Source of the DNA: Bacillota bacterium
Lineage (GTDB): Bacteria > Bacillota > Clostridia > Acetivibrionales > DTU013
Assembly (NCBI GenBank): GCA_023411645.1
Contig: JAEYON010000037.1
Span: forward strand, 1-16,692
Direction: 5' to 3'
Length of the DNA stretch: 16,692 nucleotides
The notes under the pieces are model-generated. The model did not search any database and was not told the origin of the DNA. It was given only the letters and a program-made list of their open reading frames with translations. How positions within the stretch are numbered: the stretch's first letter is position 1; every line of letters begins with the position of its first letter. Positions 7,403-15,164 of this stretch are shown in pieces. Made by a program: the position numbers and the translations under genes.

Positions 7403-8422
7403 ATGAAAAAGTTTATACTCATCCTATCTGTAATCATGCTGTTATTTACGGCGTGCTCTTCCGGCCCGGAGAATGGTATCGGAACAGAGACCTCCGCGGC
7501 GGAGAGTACCGAACCGAAAACAAACGCCAGCGCTTCAAAGACATTGGACGGCGAGATCAGATTTTATCCTACTTATGATCAGAATTATAAAACCGGTCAC
7601 AATGAGATGTTTGATTTCTGGTTTGACATCCCGGTTAGCTGGAACGCAGTTGATCGAACGGAGGACGGTTCTGCATATAATATATTAACAGGAAACGATA
7701 AGGTCGACATCAGGATTTATGGTGTAATGATCAATGAGGAAAATCAAGATGAGGACAAATTTCATGCTTCACTTGCAGGCAGCAAAGGTAATGTGTCAGA
7801 GTTTATTTTTAGAGATAATTGGGTCGGAACACAGATTAAAGTTTCAGATGCTGAGGAATACTATTTGCGAGTGGATGGCGACAGCTATTTGATTCTTTAT
7901 ATCAATGCGAGTAAGGATTCCGAATGGAAGGTACAGAATGAAGAAAAGCTGAGCTATGTTGCATTGAGTGCCAGAACCACACAGGAGAGCTATGGAAGAA
8001 ATCTCTCGAATGAGAATACAATAACACTTGAGGATCTTCAGTTGGGCGGTATTACTGTCGGAATGTCATATGACAATTTGTTAAAGACCTTGGGTCAAAT
8101 GCCTGAGGATGAAGATTTAGAAGAGTACGATGGGCTTTCGGTACGGACATTGTATTTTGCTGACGGAACACAGGTCTATGTAGTGGACGATATTGTTTAT
8201 ACGGTCAATGTCATCAGTCCCGACTATGAAACGCCGAAGGGTCTTAAGACAGGAGATAGTGAGGAGCGCCTGCAGGATTTGTACGGGGAGCCGACCACTA
8301 AAGAAGATGGAATATGGGGTTATCATTACAATGGATACGAATTATTCACAGCAGTCGTCGAAGAAGGCATTGTGACACAGATTCAAATTGATTACAACGC
8401 AGGTGAAACAGCTATTTATTGA
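7403..8422 (+). CDS. Predicted secreted lipoprotein of unknown function
   Basis: The protein has 339 residues. It begins with a type II signal peptide: MKK, a hydrophobic core (4-14) and LFTAC, with Cys18 as the likely lipidated residue. A Ser/Thr/Glu-rich tether follows (19-48). Residues about 50-195 form a beta-rich domain (FDIPVSW, WKVQNEEKLSYVAL) like the fat-binding or PsbP-type domains of other clostridial lipoproteins. That comparison is by pattern only. Residues about 214-330 contain two BamE/SmpA-like units, each built as G-[MD]-S-x(4)-L-x(3)-[LY]-G-x-P (GMSYDNLLKTLG and GDSEERLQDLYG). ATG at 7403 is preferred over in-frame GTG 7388, because GAGG (7390-7393) is nine bases upstream and the signal peptide starts there. 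It would be anchored on the outer face of the membrane. No function can be assigned. Confidence 0.86.
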   Translation: MKKFILILSVIMLLFTACSSGPENGIGTETSAAESTEPKTNASASKTLDGEIRFYPTYDQNYKTGHNEMFDFWFDIPVSWNAVDRTEDGSAYNILTGNDKVDIRIYGVMINEENQDEDKFHASLAGSKGNVSEFIFRDNWVGTQIKVSDAEEYYLRVDGDSYLILYINASKDSEWKVQNEEKLSYVALSARTTQESYGRNLSNENTITLEDLQLGGITVGMSYDNLLKTLGQMPEDEDLEEYDGLSVRTLYFADGTQVYVVDDIVYTVNVISPDYETPKGLKTGDSEERLQDLYGEPTTKEDGIWGYHYNGYELFTAVVEEGIVTQIQIDYNAGETAIY

Positions 8423-8482
8423 TACCGAGGCAGAAAAGATGGAAGAACTTAATGAACACCAATGTTGAAAGGGAGAGATTTC

Positions 8483-9310
8483 TTGCATAATACTATGGAG
8501 CAGATACAAATCGCTGCAGCACATATAAAGGGTCGAATAGGTGGGGAACCGCAAATAGGAATTATTCTGGGCAGCGGGCTCGGACCTTTGGTGAATGTGC
8601 TTGAGCAGCCTGTAGAGATTGATTATGGAGAGATACCCGGATTCCCGCAAGCAACGGTGGAAGGACATGCAGGCAAGTTGGTGTATGGAAATTTGGCCGG
8701 TAAGCAGGTGCTTGTCATGAAAGGCCGGTTCCATCTATATGAGGGTTATGATGTTTCCCAAGTTGTTTTCCACATCCGTGTATTCAGTCTTCTCGGGATC
8801 AAAAACCTGCTGGTCACAAACGCGGCCGGTGGTATAAATACTGGTTATACAGCCGGTGACCTTATGCTTATTACAGATCATATCAGTTTTTTTGCACCGT
8901 CACCGTTAAGAGGGAGCAACCTTGATGAATTTGGCGTCAGGTTTCCCGATATGTGCAATGCTTATGACCGTGATTTAATCAATATTGCGAAGGAAACAGC
9001 GAACAAAGAGGGAATTTCGCTCAAGCAGGGAATATATGCTTTTGCCCAGGGCCCTATGTTTGAGACTCCTGCCGAGATCAGAGCATTGCGGGTTCTTGGT
9101 GCGGATGCGGTAGGAATGTCGACCGTGCCGGAGGTAATCGTAGCTCGCCATTGCGGCATGAAGGTTTTAGGTATATCCTGCATTACAAACATGGCAGCAG
9201 GTGTTTTGGAGGAGACGCTCAATCACACTGAGGTCATTGAGACGGCGGACAGAGCAGGAAAGAGCTTTAGAAAGCTGGTTGCCGGGATTGCATCCCATTG
9301 GCCGGTTTAA
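8483..9310 (+). CDS. Purine nucleoside phosphorylase (trimeric type)
   Basis: The enzyme phosphorolyses purine ribonucleosides to base and ribose-1-phosphate. Family motifs are clear: phosphate loop GSGLG (30-34 from the TTG start), GRFHLYEGY, TNAAGG, QGPMFETPAEI, and GMSTVPEV near the purine site. ITNMAAG carries the asparagine that selects 6-oxopurines. Methylthioadenosine phosphorylases have aspartate there, so inosine/guanosine specificity is favoured. The frame opens at ATG 8462, but the ribosome binding site GGGAGAG (8471-8477) overlaps that start and is well spaced for TTG at 8483 (275 residues). ATG 8495 is a third option. It lies 60 bases after the lipoprotein gene, converges with the PP2C-Nudix gene, and complements the SAH-recycling genes downstream by using deaminated nucleosides. 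The bacterial symbol could be punA or deoD-like, so I leave it open. Confidence 0.93.
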   Translation: MHNTMEQIQIAAAHIKGRIGGEPQIGIILGSGLGPLVNVLEQPVEIDYGEIPGFPQATVEGHAGKLVYGNLAGKQVLVMKGRFHLYEGYDVSQVVFHIRVFSLLGIKNLLVTNAAGGINTGYTAGDLMLITDHISFFAPSPLRGSNLDEFGVRFPDMCNAYDRDLINIAKETANKEGISLKQGIYAFAQGPMFETPAEIRALRVLGADAVGMSTVPEVIVARHCGMKVLGISCITNMAAGVLEETLNHTEVIETADRAGKSFRKLVAGIASHWPV

Positions 9311-9328
9311 GACAGCACGTTAATAGAA

Positions 9329-11620
9329 TTATACATTACTGTTTTTAAGTTCATTGATGAATCGGGTTAATTGATTTTCCTTTGCCATCTGCTCTAAAAG
9401 CCCACATATAATGTCGAGCTGTATGGATATTTTCTTTTCCCCAACATGCTCATCACAGAACCTGCGTAATACAACAGGGATCTCTTCAACATCCGAAAAG
9501 CTGGTAAATACATAACGGCTGCTCAATCCGTATTCCAGCTTTCTGATATCACTGCTTATATCAAAGATACTATCATCAATGTAAGATATACCAAAATAAT
9601 CAGGCTTTCCGCCCCGTTCCAGCAAACGGACATATCCAATTATTCGCGTCCTCATTTTTGCCCTTGCTGTTTTCAGTTTGTAATTGCATTCCTCGCAGAA
9701 TTCCCGCATCATGGCATTTATTAATATATTCTTGAATCCATTTTGGTTTTTCTTGTCCTTTGTACCTCCTTTACATTTCACATCCTTATAATTAACAGAG
9801 CCCGAACCGGAGGGAGCGTATCTTCCGCTGTTTGCCTTAGAGCGATCTGCCTGTTTGCCGATAATGATCCTGTTGTCTTTTGTAAACGCTAATGTCGAAA
9901 CACCAATAAAATTCGAACAGGAACTATAGTCCAAATCATATAACTGATTATCCTCGTCTATGAGCAGCTTGCTGCCATCAAAGGATAGTTTGATTTCATG
10001 GGATGACTTGAACTTCTTAAAGACGATTTCATGAGTACACTGACCGTCAAAATATGCGGTTTTCTGGACTGCGACAGAGGAAATACCAGGGTGTAGGTCG
10101 CTGATCTGTCTTAACAAATGTCCATTGAACGTAATTCCAGGCTTTGTAAAGGTCAGGTTCATGATGCTAGGGACAAGCCTTGATACCTCATCAGCAATTC
10201 TGAATCTGTAATTCAACAGGTGAACTTGTATGTAAGCTTCTTTCGAGGTATCCTGCAGGTATTTGTTTACACAATTGCTCATGACATACCTTTCATTCGA
10301 CCGGCCATTAAAAAAGTCAAGAACCTGATAGCCATTACCAACCTGCTCCGGGGAAAGCCTTAGTTGTTGGAGCGTCTTTTGCTTTATATTCTCATTTGAA
10401 AATATCATATAAGCTCTTGAAAAATTGCGATACTCATAAACAGTAGATGCTAACGTCGCCAATGCAGTGATGACTGTAATAATTAGTGGAAGCTTTGAAA
10501 TAATGTCCAAGGGTACTATATTTGGATTAACTTGATTTGCACCGGTATTCCCTGCATCTGAAGGATCAATCAGGAAAATAGTTATAAATGTATGGACAAG
10601 AGTTGCTGCTGTCAATAAAATAGTTGCAATATAACTCTTTTTTATCCCAAAAGCCATAAATGCACTTTGCCATTTTCCAATAATACGGAAAAAGAGAATA
10701 TTAAACCTTTTCCAAAGGTTCTGCTTCCTGTTTTCTTTTCTTTCAGCATTACCAATCATTAATGCCGCCGTAGCGTCGTCGGATGGCTTGAGCCGCGGAA
10801 AGGTATTGCACTTTGGGTCGTTTCCTTCTATTGATCTTATCTTACGGAGCATTCTTTTTAATGGCTGTTTTTCTGCTATATTCATCAAAGAGACAGCATC
10901 GGCTGCCAGATGGTACTTGTTATAGTATGATGCAAAGCCATCAGTACATACCAGAATTTTGTCCATTTTTCCTTCGTCGATTTCCAGATGCTTTGCATGG
11001 TCTATTGCTTCTGGCTGCAGACCCAGTATCCAGTATCCGGTTTCGCTGTTGCTGTTTCTTTGATCTCTATTTTTCCGCAATATGTTTCTGACCGATTCCT
11101 GCGAAACAGCATCTATTATGTCAATGTGTTTCTCGTCGAAAATCTTTGTTGCCGCTGTTAAGGCCAGATCGTCAAGCCTTTGCACGGAATCATCAAAAAT
11201 GACCGATGTTTCGCCGTCACTCTTCTTGAGGATAACCGTTATATCTCCCAGAACCAAAAGCTCTATTTTTTCGCATGTCCTTTTAATAAGCGCCATCGAG
11301 GCGGAAGGCTCATATATGGATGTATCGTAGGATGAATCTATTCGCAGTCTTTCATAATCATTTTTTATTTCAATAATACATCTTTTAACAATTTCTTTTG
11401 CCGGGACAACCGTATCCATGTTGCTTCTAATCAGTTCGGCAAAGCGGCGCACAAACCACTGAGCATCGGTTTCATTTGTATTGGTGCCCTCTTTTTGAAT
11501 AATATCCTTATGTAAACCGCTTGCGCCATCTAGTACTAATAAGTAATTGTTATTGCTGTAGGACAAGTAATCCTCGCCGTTTTTACCACAATTTCCGGGT
11601 ATGCTACGAATGACTTTCAT
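9329..11620 (-). CDS. PP2C-type phosphatase / two TM helices / Nudix-like fusion
   Basis: The protein has 763 residues in four parts. Residues 1-290 form a PPM/PP2C Ser/Thr phosphatase domain with the metal-site aspartates: GEDYL (15-19), LDGASG (30-35), LGDIT (124-128), CTDGF (225-229) and PSDDAT (279-284). Two transmembrane helices follow at about 329-351 and 373-395. Next is an uncharacterised region of about 170 residues. Last is a Nudix-like domain (about 568-690) with REFCEEC at 639-645, which fits the REUXEE core of the Nudix box. An insert of about 20 residues precedes this core, and the usual Gly after EE is Asn646. The phosphatase and Nudix ends probably both face the cytoplasm. ATG 11620 is preferred over in-frame GTG 11638, because the ribosome binding site AGGGG (11627-11631, complement) lies between them. 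I know no named family with this order. It is divergent from the SAH operon. Confidence 0.82.
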   Translation of the reverse strand: MKVIRSIPGNCGKNGEDYLSYSNNNYLLVLDGASGLHKDIIQKEGTNTNETDAQWFVRRFAELIRSNMDTVVPAKEIVKRCIIEIKNDYERLRIDSSYDTSIYEPSASMALIKRTCEKIELLVLGDITVILKKSDGETSVIFDDSVQRLDDLALTAATKIFDEKHIDIIDAVSQESVRNILRKNRDQRNSNSETGYWILGLQPEAIDHAKHLEIDEGKMDKILVCTDGFASYYNKYHLAADAVSLMNIAEKQPLKRMLRKIRSIEGNDPKCNTFPRLKPSDDATAALMIGNAERKENRKQNLWKRFNILFFRIIGKWQSAFMAFGIKKSYIATILLTAATLVHTFITIFLIDPSDAGNTGANQVNPNIVPLDIISKLPLIITVITALATLASTVYEYRNFSRAYMIFSNENIKQKTLQQLRLSPEQVGNGYQVLDFFNGRSNERYVMSNCVNKYLQDTSKEAYIQVHLLNYRFRIADEVSRLVPSIMNLTFTKPGITFNGHLLRQISDLHPGISSVAVQKTAYFDGQCTHEIVFKKFKSSHEIKLSFDGSKLLIDEDNQLYDLDYSSCSNFIGVSTLAFTKDNRIIIGKQADRSKANSGRYAPSGSGSVNYKDVKCKGGTKDKKNQNGFKNILINAMMREFCEECNYKLKTARAKMRTRIIGYVRLLERGGKPDYFGISYIDDSIFDISSDIRKLEYGLSSRYVFTSFSDVEEIPVVLRRFCDEHVGEKKISIQLDIICGLLEQMAKENQLTRFINELKNSNV

Positions 11621-11638
11621 CTGCCGTCCCCTCTTCAC

Positions 11639-11953
11639 CCGATGTTGTTTTTAGAAATTACAATTTGATAACTCCATTTTGAATACTATATTATGTCATT
11701 GATTATACTACAAAAAAGCATGAAACAACACATTCTGAATAATTGGCCCTATTATTGTCTGAAGAGTAACTGAATTGGAAATATTACTTGCTGAATTTTT
11801 GCTCAGACAGTCGGCTTGCTGCTCAGTGCTCTAACTACATATTTCTAGGCAGCATTGCGTTGAGGTGCTTTTTATTGCTCAGTATCTACATGACAGAAGC
11901 CTCTTAACAGTAGCATTAAGTTGTAGATGCGTGAAAATAATTGTAAATGATTG
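11639..11953. other. Intergenic region between divergent genes, no gene seen
   Basis: This AT-rich stretch lies between the PP2C-Nudix gene and the promoter of the HTH-methyltransferase gene. I see no convincing ORF, RNA gene or terminator. It contains the likely promoter of the minus-strand gene near its left end and three scattered GCTCAG hexamers in its middle part. Nothing else can be supported. Confidence 0.5.
11685..11713 (-). promoter_or_regulatory. Weak candidate promoter of PP2C-Nudix gene
   Basis: Read on the minus strand, TTGTAG (11708-11713) and TATAGT (11685-11690) are 17 bases apart, about 65 bases upstream of the ATG at 11620. A better isolated -10, TATAAT (11702-11707), has only TTGTTT at 15-base spacing. 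Either could serve, and neither is strong. Confidence 0.25.
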
Positions 11954-11982
11954 TTGAGCTATTCTATTCGATAGGATATAAT
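11954..11982 (+). promoter_or_regulatory. Sigma-A promoter of SAH-recycling operon
   Basis: TTGAGC (11954-11959) and a perfect TATAAT (11977-11982) are separated by 17 bases. The start would be near 11989, leaving a short leader of about 20 bases before the ribosome binding site GGGAG and the ATG at 12009. An inverted repeat fills the spacer, which points to repression at this promoter. Confidence 0.7.
11960..11978. promoter_or_regulatory. Candidate operator: inverted repeat in promoter spacer
   Basis: TATTCTAT-TCG-ATAGGATA is an inverted repeat with 8-base arms, one mismatch and a 3-base centre. It starts right after the -35 and ends two bases into the -10, so a bound protein would block RNA polymerase. 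The first gene downstream encodes an HTH protein, so autoregulation is a natural guess. No second copy of the full 19-base motif was seen in the window. Confidence 0.45.
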
Positions 11983-12008
11983 AAAAAGCATAATATTTAC
12001 GGGAGAAG

Positions 12009-12845
12009 ATGGATGTGGATAAAGAGATTCTTAATATGGATGAAGCTTCCGAATTGTTTAACGTTAGCATCAAGACATTTATTAAGCTCCTGAAGGAGGA
12101 GAAGGTTCCCGCCAGAAAGATTGGAAGGGAATGGCGATTTTCCAGACAGGCGCTAATTCAGTGGCTTTCATCGGGCGATTCACAGCAATACTCCTCCAGT
12201 GACAGTGATACAAAAGAGTTTTTCGATAAGGTTGCGCCTGAGTGGGAAATCATGCGTTGCGGTCACTATGATGAGGATGTTATTGGCAGGCTTCTGGGAG
12301 CAAACCTCCTTGAGGACGGTATGGTGCTGGTAGACCTGGGTGCTGGTGACGGATATCTTTCAAGAGCTGTTTCTTCACATGTAGGCACAGTCATAGCCAT
12401 TGACATTTCCGGAGCGATGCTGGAGGAGCTTTCGAAAAAAGCTGCTAAGGAAGGACTTAGTAATATCAGAACTGTTCTTGCTGATGGACGGGATATGCCG
12501 TTGGCAGATAATAGCGTCGATATCGTATGCGCCAACATGTTTCTGCATCATATTGAAGAGCCAATCACTGCAGCAAGGGAGATGTATAGGGTACTCAAGC
12601 CCGGAGGGAAGGTTTTTCTTGCTGATCTTAAGGAGCATGACAACGAGGAATTTAAAAGAAAAATGCACGATATCTGGCAAGGGTTTTCACAAGAAGAGGT
12701 CGAGGGCTGGTTTAAAAATAGCGGTTTCAAATCTGTACAGTTTGACACGGATACAGGCAAAGGCACCAGTAGAAAGAACTCAGGCAAAAAAAATGCCGGA
12801 AAGAATACAATGGAAGGCATCTTTATTATGATCGCAAGCAAATGA
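12009..12845 (+). CDS. Excisionase-type HTH fused to SAM-methyltransferase fold; likely regulator
   Basis: The protein has 278 residues. Residues about 6-55 are a MerR/excisionase-type helix-turn-helix (HTH_17): LNMDEASELFNVS, then the wing ARKIGREWRFSRQAL. Residues about 68-245 are a class I methyltransferase fold with SAM motif I VDLGAGDGYLS (108-118), acidic motif II AIDIS (130-134), and NMFLHHIEEP (176-185), as in UbiE/ArsM-like enzymes. The tail (250-268) is Lys/Ser/Gly-rich. It heads an operon with a PfkB kinase and ahcY. In proteobacteria SahR, an ArsR-type HTH fused to a methyltransferase-like domain, senses SAH and controls SAH recycling. This protein has the same logic with another HTH, so a SAH/SAM-responsive regulator is inferred. 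A real methyltransferase is the alternative. ATG at 12009 is very close to GGGAG (12001-12005); in-frame GTG 12015 would be better spaced. Confidence 0.88.
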   Translation: MDVDKEILNMDEASELFNVSIKTFIKLLKEEKVPARKIGREWRFSRQALIQWLSSGDSQQYSSSDSDTKEFFDKVAPEWEIMRCGHYDEDVIGRLLGANLLEDGMVLVDLGAGDGYLSRAVSSHVGTVIAIDISGAMLEELSKKAAKEGLSNIRTVLADGRDMPLADNSVDIVCANMFLHHIEEPITAAREMYRVLKPGGKVFLADLKEHDNEEFKRKMHDIWQGFSQEEVEGWFKNSGFKSVQFDTDTGKGTSRKNSGKKNAGKNTMEGIFIMIASK

Positions 12846-12852
12846 TGTGAAT

Positions 12853-12918
12853 AGAAGAGAAAGAAAACAGAAGGAGAAAAGAAGGAAAACAAAAGGAAAA
12901 CAAAAAGAGGAGAGAAAA
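12853..12918 (+). other. Thymine-free, purine-rich tract
   Basis: From 12853 to 12918 the + strand has no T and only a few C in a run of A and G. It fills most of the gap between the methyltransferase-fold gene and the kinase gene, and ends in the ribosome binding site AGAGGAGAG (12906-12914). An unstructured leader with several SD-like GGAG/AAGG motifs is the simplest reading. Confidence 0.6.
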
Positions 12919-12920
12919 TA

Positions 12921-12959
12921 ATGAACAATGAAAAGTGTGTGGATAGATGGGTAAAATAA
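12921..12959 (+). CDS. 12-residue leader ORF overlapping the kinase start
   Basis: ATG at 12921 is preceded at seven bases by AGAGGAGAG, the only strong ribosome binding site in this gap. It opens a 12-codon frame (MNNEKCVDRWVK) that stops with TAA at 12957-12959, 13 bases into the kinase gene and in a different frame. The kinase ATG (12947) follows an in-frame TAG directly and has no SD of its own. Translation of the mini-ORF would therefore deliver ribosomes to the kinase start. Whether the peptide matters is unknown. Confidence 0.45.
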   Translation: MNNEKCVDRWVK

Positions 12960-13888
12960 TTGTTGCAGGTTCCATTGCTTATGACCATATTATGGAGTTT
13001 CCCGGGTATTTTAAGGATCAGATTATACCGGAGAAGATTGATGAGCTGAACATCAGCTTTCTGGTGAACAGTCTAAAAAAAGTAAAAGGCGGAACGGCTC
13101 CGAATATTGCATACAGCCTGTCGTTGATCGGACTGAAGCCTGAGGTGATTGGTACTGTCGGCAATGATTTTGAGGAGTACAGGAAATGGCTTGAAAGCAA
13201 AGGTGTCGGGACAAGTCTGATCAGAGTGAAGGAAGATGATTTTACAGCGTCCTGCTTTATCAACACAGACCTTTCCAATCGTCAGATCACAGGATTTTAT
13301 CCCGGCGCTATGGCTTATGACACTCAAATAAGCATGCTGGATATACTGATGGACGACGTCTCAATGGCCATTGTGGCTCCGACCGAGCCTGCGGCAATGA
13401 CCAGATGGTGTGATGAATTACGAAGCATTGGGGTACCTTATTTGTATGACTGCGGGATGCAGATTCCAAGGATGACTGCAGATGAGTTGGTTGCGGGTGT
13501 GTTGGGAGCAAGGATAGTTATTTTCAATGAATATGAATATGATATGCTGTTTAAGAAGACGGCGCTTACCGCAGAGGAGATACTGAATCATGTTGAAATA
13601 ATCGTTGTTACATTGGGAGAGAGAGGCTCACTACTGCGGACTCGGACGGAAAACGTTCATGTTCCGGCGGCAAAGCCCGTTCAGGTCCTGGATCCCACTG
13701 GAGCAGGTGATGCGTATAGAGCCGGGCTTCTGAAGGGTTATCTGGAAGGAGCGGGACTGGAGCAGATGGGCAGATATGCCAGCGTTACTGCGGTCTATGC
13801 GGTAGAACATAAGGGAGCAACTGAACACAGCTATACTATTGATGAATTTAACAATAGATATAAAGAAAATTACGGAGGTACTTTATAA
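12947..13888 (+). CDS. PfkB-family sugar/nucleoside kinase, probably adenosine kinase
   Basis: The 313-residue protein is a ribokinase/PfkB-family kinase, transferring phosphate from ATP to a sugar or nucleoside hydroxyl. The N-terminal strand IIVAGSIAYDH (4-14), the hinge KGGTAPN (47-53), the Mg-related NEYE (194-197) and the anion-hole/catalytic motif DPTGAGDAYRAG (249-260, base Asp255) are all present. The family alone does not fix the substrate. Co-location with ahcY, which makes adenosine, favours adenosine kinase activity (adenosine to AMP) and pulls the reversible AhcY reaction toward hydrolysis. The stop codon overlaps the ahcY start by one base (TAATG), so the two are tightly coupled. 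The start follows an in-frame TAG at once, which fixes the reading frame's limit; initiation probably depends on the leader ORF at 12921. Confidence 0.92.
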   Translation: MGKIIVAGSIAYDHIMEFPGYFKDQIIPEKIDELNISFLVNSLKKVKGGTAPNIAYSLSLIGLKPEVIGTVGNDFEEYRKWLESKGVGTSLIRVKEDDFTASCFINTDLSNRQITGFYPGAMAYDTQISMLDILMDDVSMAIVAPTEPAAMTRWCDELRSIGVPYLYDCGMQIPRMTADELVAGVLGARIVIFNEYEYDMLFKKTALTAEEILNHVEIIVVTLGERGSLLRTRTENVHVPAAKPVQVLDPTGAGDAYRAGLLKGYLEGAGLEQMGRYASVTAVYAVEHKGATEHSYTIDEFNNRYKENYGGTL

Positions 13889-15150
13889 TGGTTAAATGTG
13901 ATATTAAGGACAAGTCTCTGGCACCGAAAGGAAAGCTGCGAATTGAGTGGGCAGATAACCAGATGCCGGTTTTAAAAATGATCAGAGAGAGATTCGCTAA
14001 GGAGAAACCGCTTGCCGGGAAAAAAATGAGCTGCTGTCTTCATGTAACAACCGAGACGGCAAATCTTATCCGTACTTTGAAGGAAGGCGGAGCGGACATA
14101 GTGCTGTGCGCATCCAATCCATTGTCAACCCAGGATGATGTTGCGGCGTCACTGGTGGTTGATTACGGCATTTCTGTGTATGCGAAAAAAGGCGAGGACA
14201 GGGACACATATTATAAGCACCTTGTGGCTGCAATTGAACATGGGCCGGATATGACGCAGGATGACGGCTGTGATCTTGTCGGGTTACTCCATAAGGAGTA
14301 CAGTGACACATATCTGAAGAATGTTATTGGCGGTACGGAGGAGACCACCACCGGTGTGATCCGGCTGCAAAGCATGGAAAGAGACGGAGCTTTGAAATTT
14401 CCGATTATTGCAGTAAATGATTCCCAGACCAAGCATTTCTTTGACAACCGGTACGGAACAGGGCAAAGCACATTAGATGGATTGTTCAGAGCAACAAATG
14501 TCCTGCTGTCAGGAAAGAATTTCGTGGTCTGCGGCTATGGCTGGTGCGGCAAAGGCCTTGCTATGAGAGCCAAAGGCATGGGTGCAAATGTGACGGTTAC
14601 TGAAGTGGACCATATTAAAGCGATTGAAGCTGTTATGGACGGCTTCAGAGTAATGAGGCTTGAAGAAGCCATGAGCTTTGCTGACATAATCATCACTGTA
14701 ACAGGAGATCTGAATGTTGTTGACGAGAAGCATGTGAAATTGGCCAAGGACGGCGTGATTATCGCAAACTCCGGCCATTTTAATGACGAGATAAATATTG
14801 AGGCGATCGAAAGATTATCTGATTCCAAAAGGACGGTCCGCGACTTTGTCGAAGAATATACGATGAAAGACGGCCGCAAGTTGTTCCTTCTGGCTGAAGG
14901 CAGACTGTTAAACCTGGCTGCAGCTGAAGGCCATCCTGCGATAGTAATGGATATGAGCTTTGCCAACCAGGCTCTTGGTGCTGAATACATCGTGAAGAAT
15001 GTGGATAATATGGATAACAAGGTTTATGTGCTGCCAGAAGAGCTTGACCAAGAAATCGCGCGGCTGAAGTTGGAAACCATGGGAATCTCCATTGATGTGC
15101 TCACCGAAGAACAGAAAGCGTACCTTTCCTCCTGGCAGAGCGGGACTTGA
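13888..15150 (+). CDS. ahcY: S-adenosylhomocysteine hydrolase (adenosylhomocysteinase)
   Basis: The cytoplasmic NAD-dependent enzyme splits SAH to adenosine and homocysteine, relieving product inhibition of methyltransferases. At 420 residues it is the short form, as in archaea and Thermotoga, lacking the roughly 40-residue insert of the long form. Signatures are HVTTET (52-57) in the substrate domain, NDSQTKHFFDNRYGTGQS (177-194) with the catalytic Lys/Asp region, the Rossmann loop GYGWCGKG (216-223), NSGHF (294-298) and EGRLLNLAAAEGHP (337-350). The C-terminus ends YLSSWQSGT, without the Lys-Tyr tail of long forms. GGAGG at 13874-13878 gives nine-base spacing. The ATG overlaps the kinase stop. 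A strong terminator follows at 15165, closing the operon. Confidence 0.97.
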   Translation: MVKCDIKDKSLAPKGKLRIEWADNQMPVLKMIRERFAKEKPLAGKKMSCCLHVTTETANLIRTLKEGGADIVLCASNPLSTQDDVAASLVVDYGISVYAKKGEDRDTYYKHLVAAIEHGPDMTQDDGCDLVGLLHKEYSDTYLKNVIGGTEETTTGVIRLQSMERDGALKFPIIAVNDSQTKHFFDNRYGTGQSTLDGLFRATNVLLSGKNFVVCGYGWCGKGLAMRAKGMGANVTVTEVDHIKAIEAVMDGFRVMRLEEAMSFADIIITVTGDLNVVDEKHVKLAKDGVIIANSGHFNDEINIEAIERLSDSKRTVRDFVEEYTMKDGRKLFLLAEGRLLNLAAAEGHPAIVMDMSFANQALGAEYIVKNVDNMDNKVYVLPEELDQEIARLKLETMGISIDVLTEEQKAYLSSWQSGT

Positions 15151-15164
15151 TAAAAGCAAACGTG

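Noticed and set aside
8439..8468. Nine-codon ORF just before PNP
   Set aside because: No clear SD sits at the proper distance and such short frames are common by chance. The overlap with the PNP ribosome binding site was not strong enough to call coupling.
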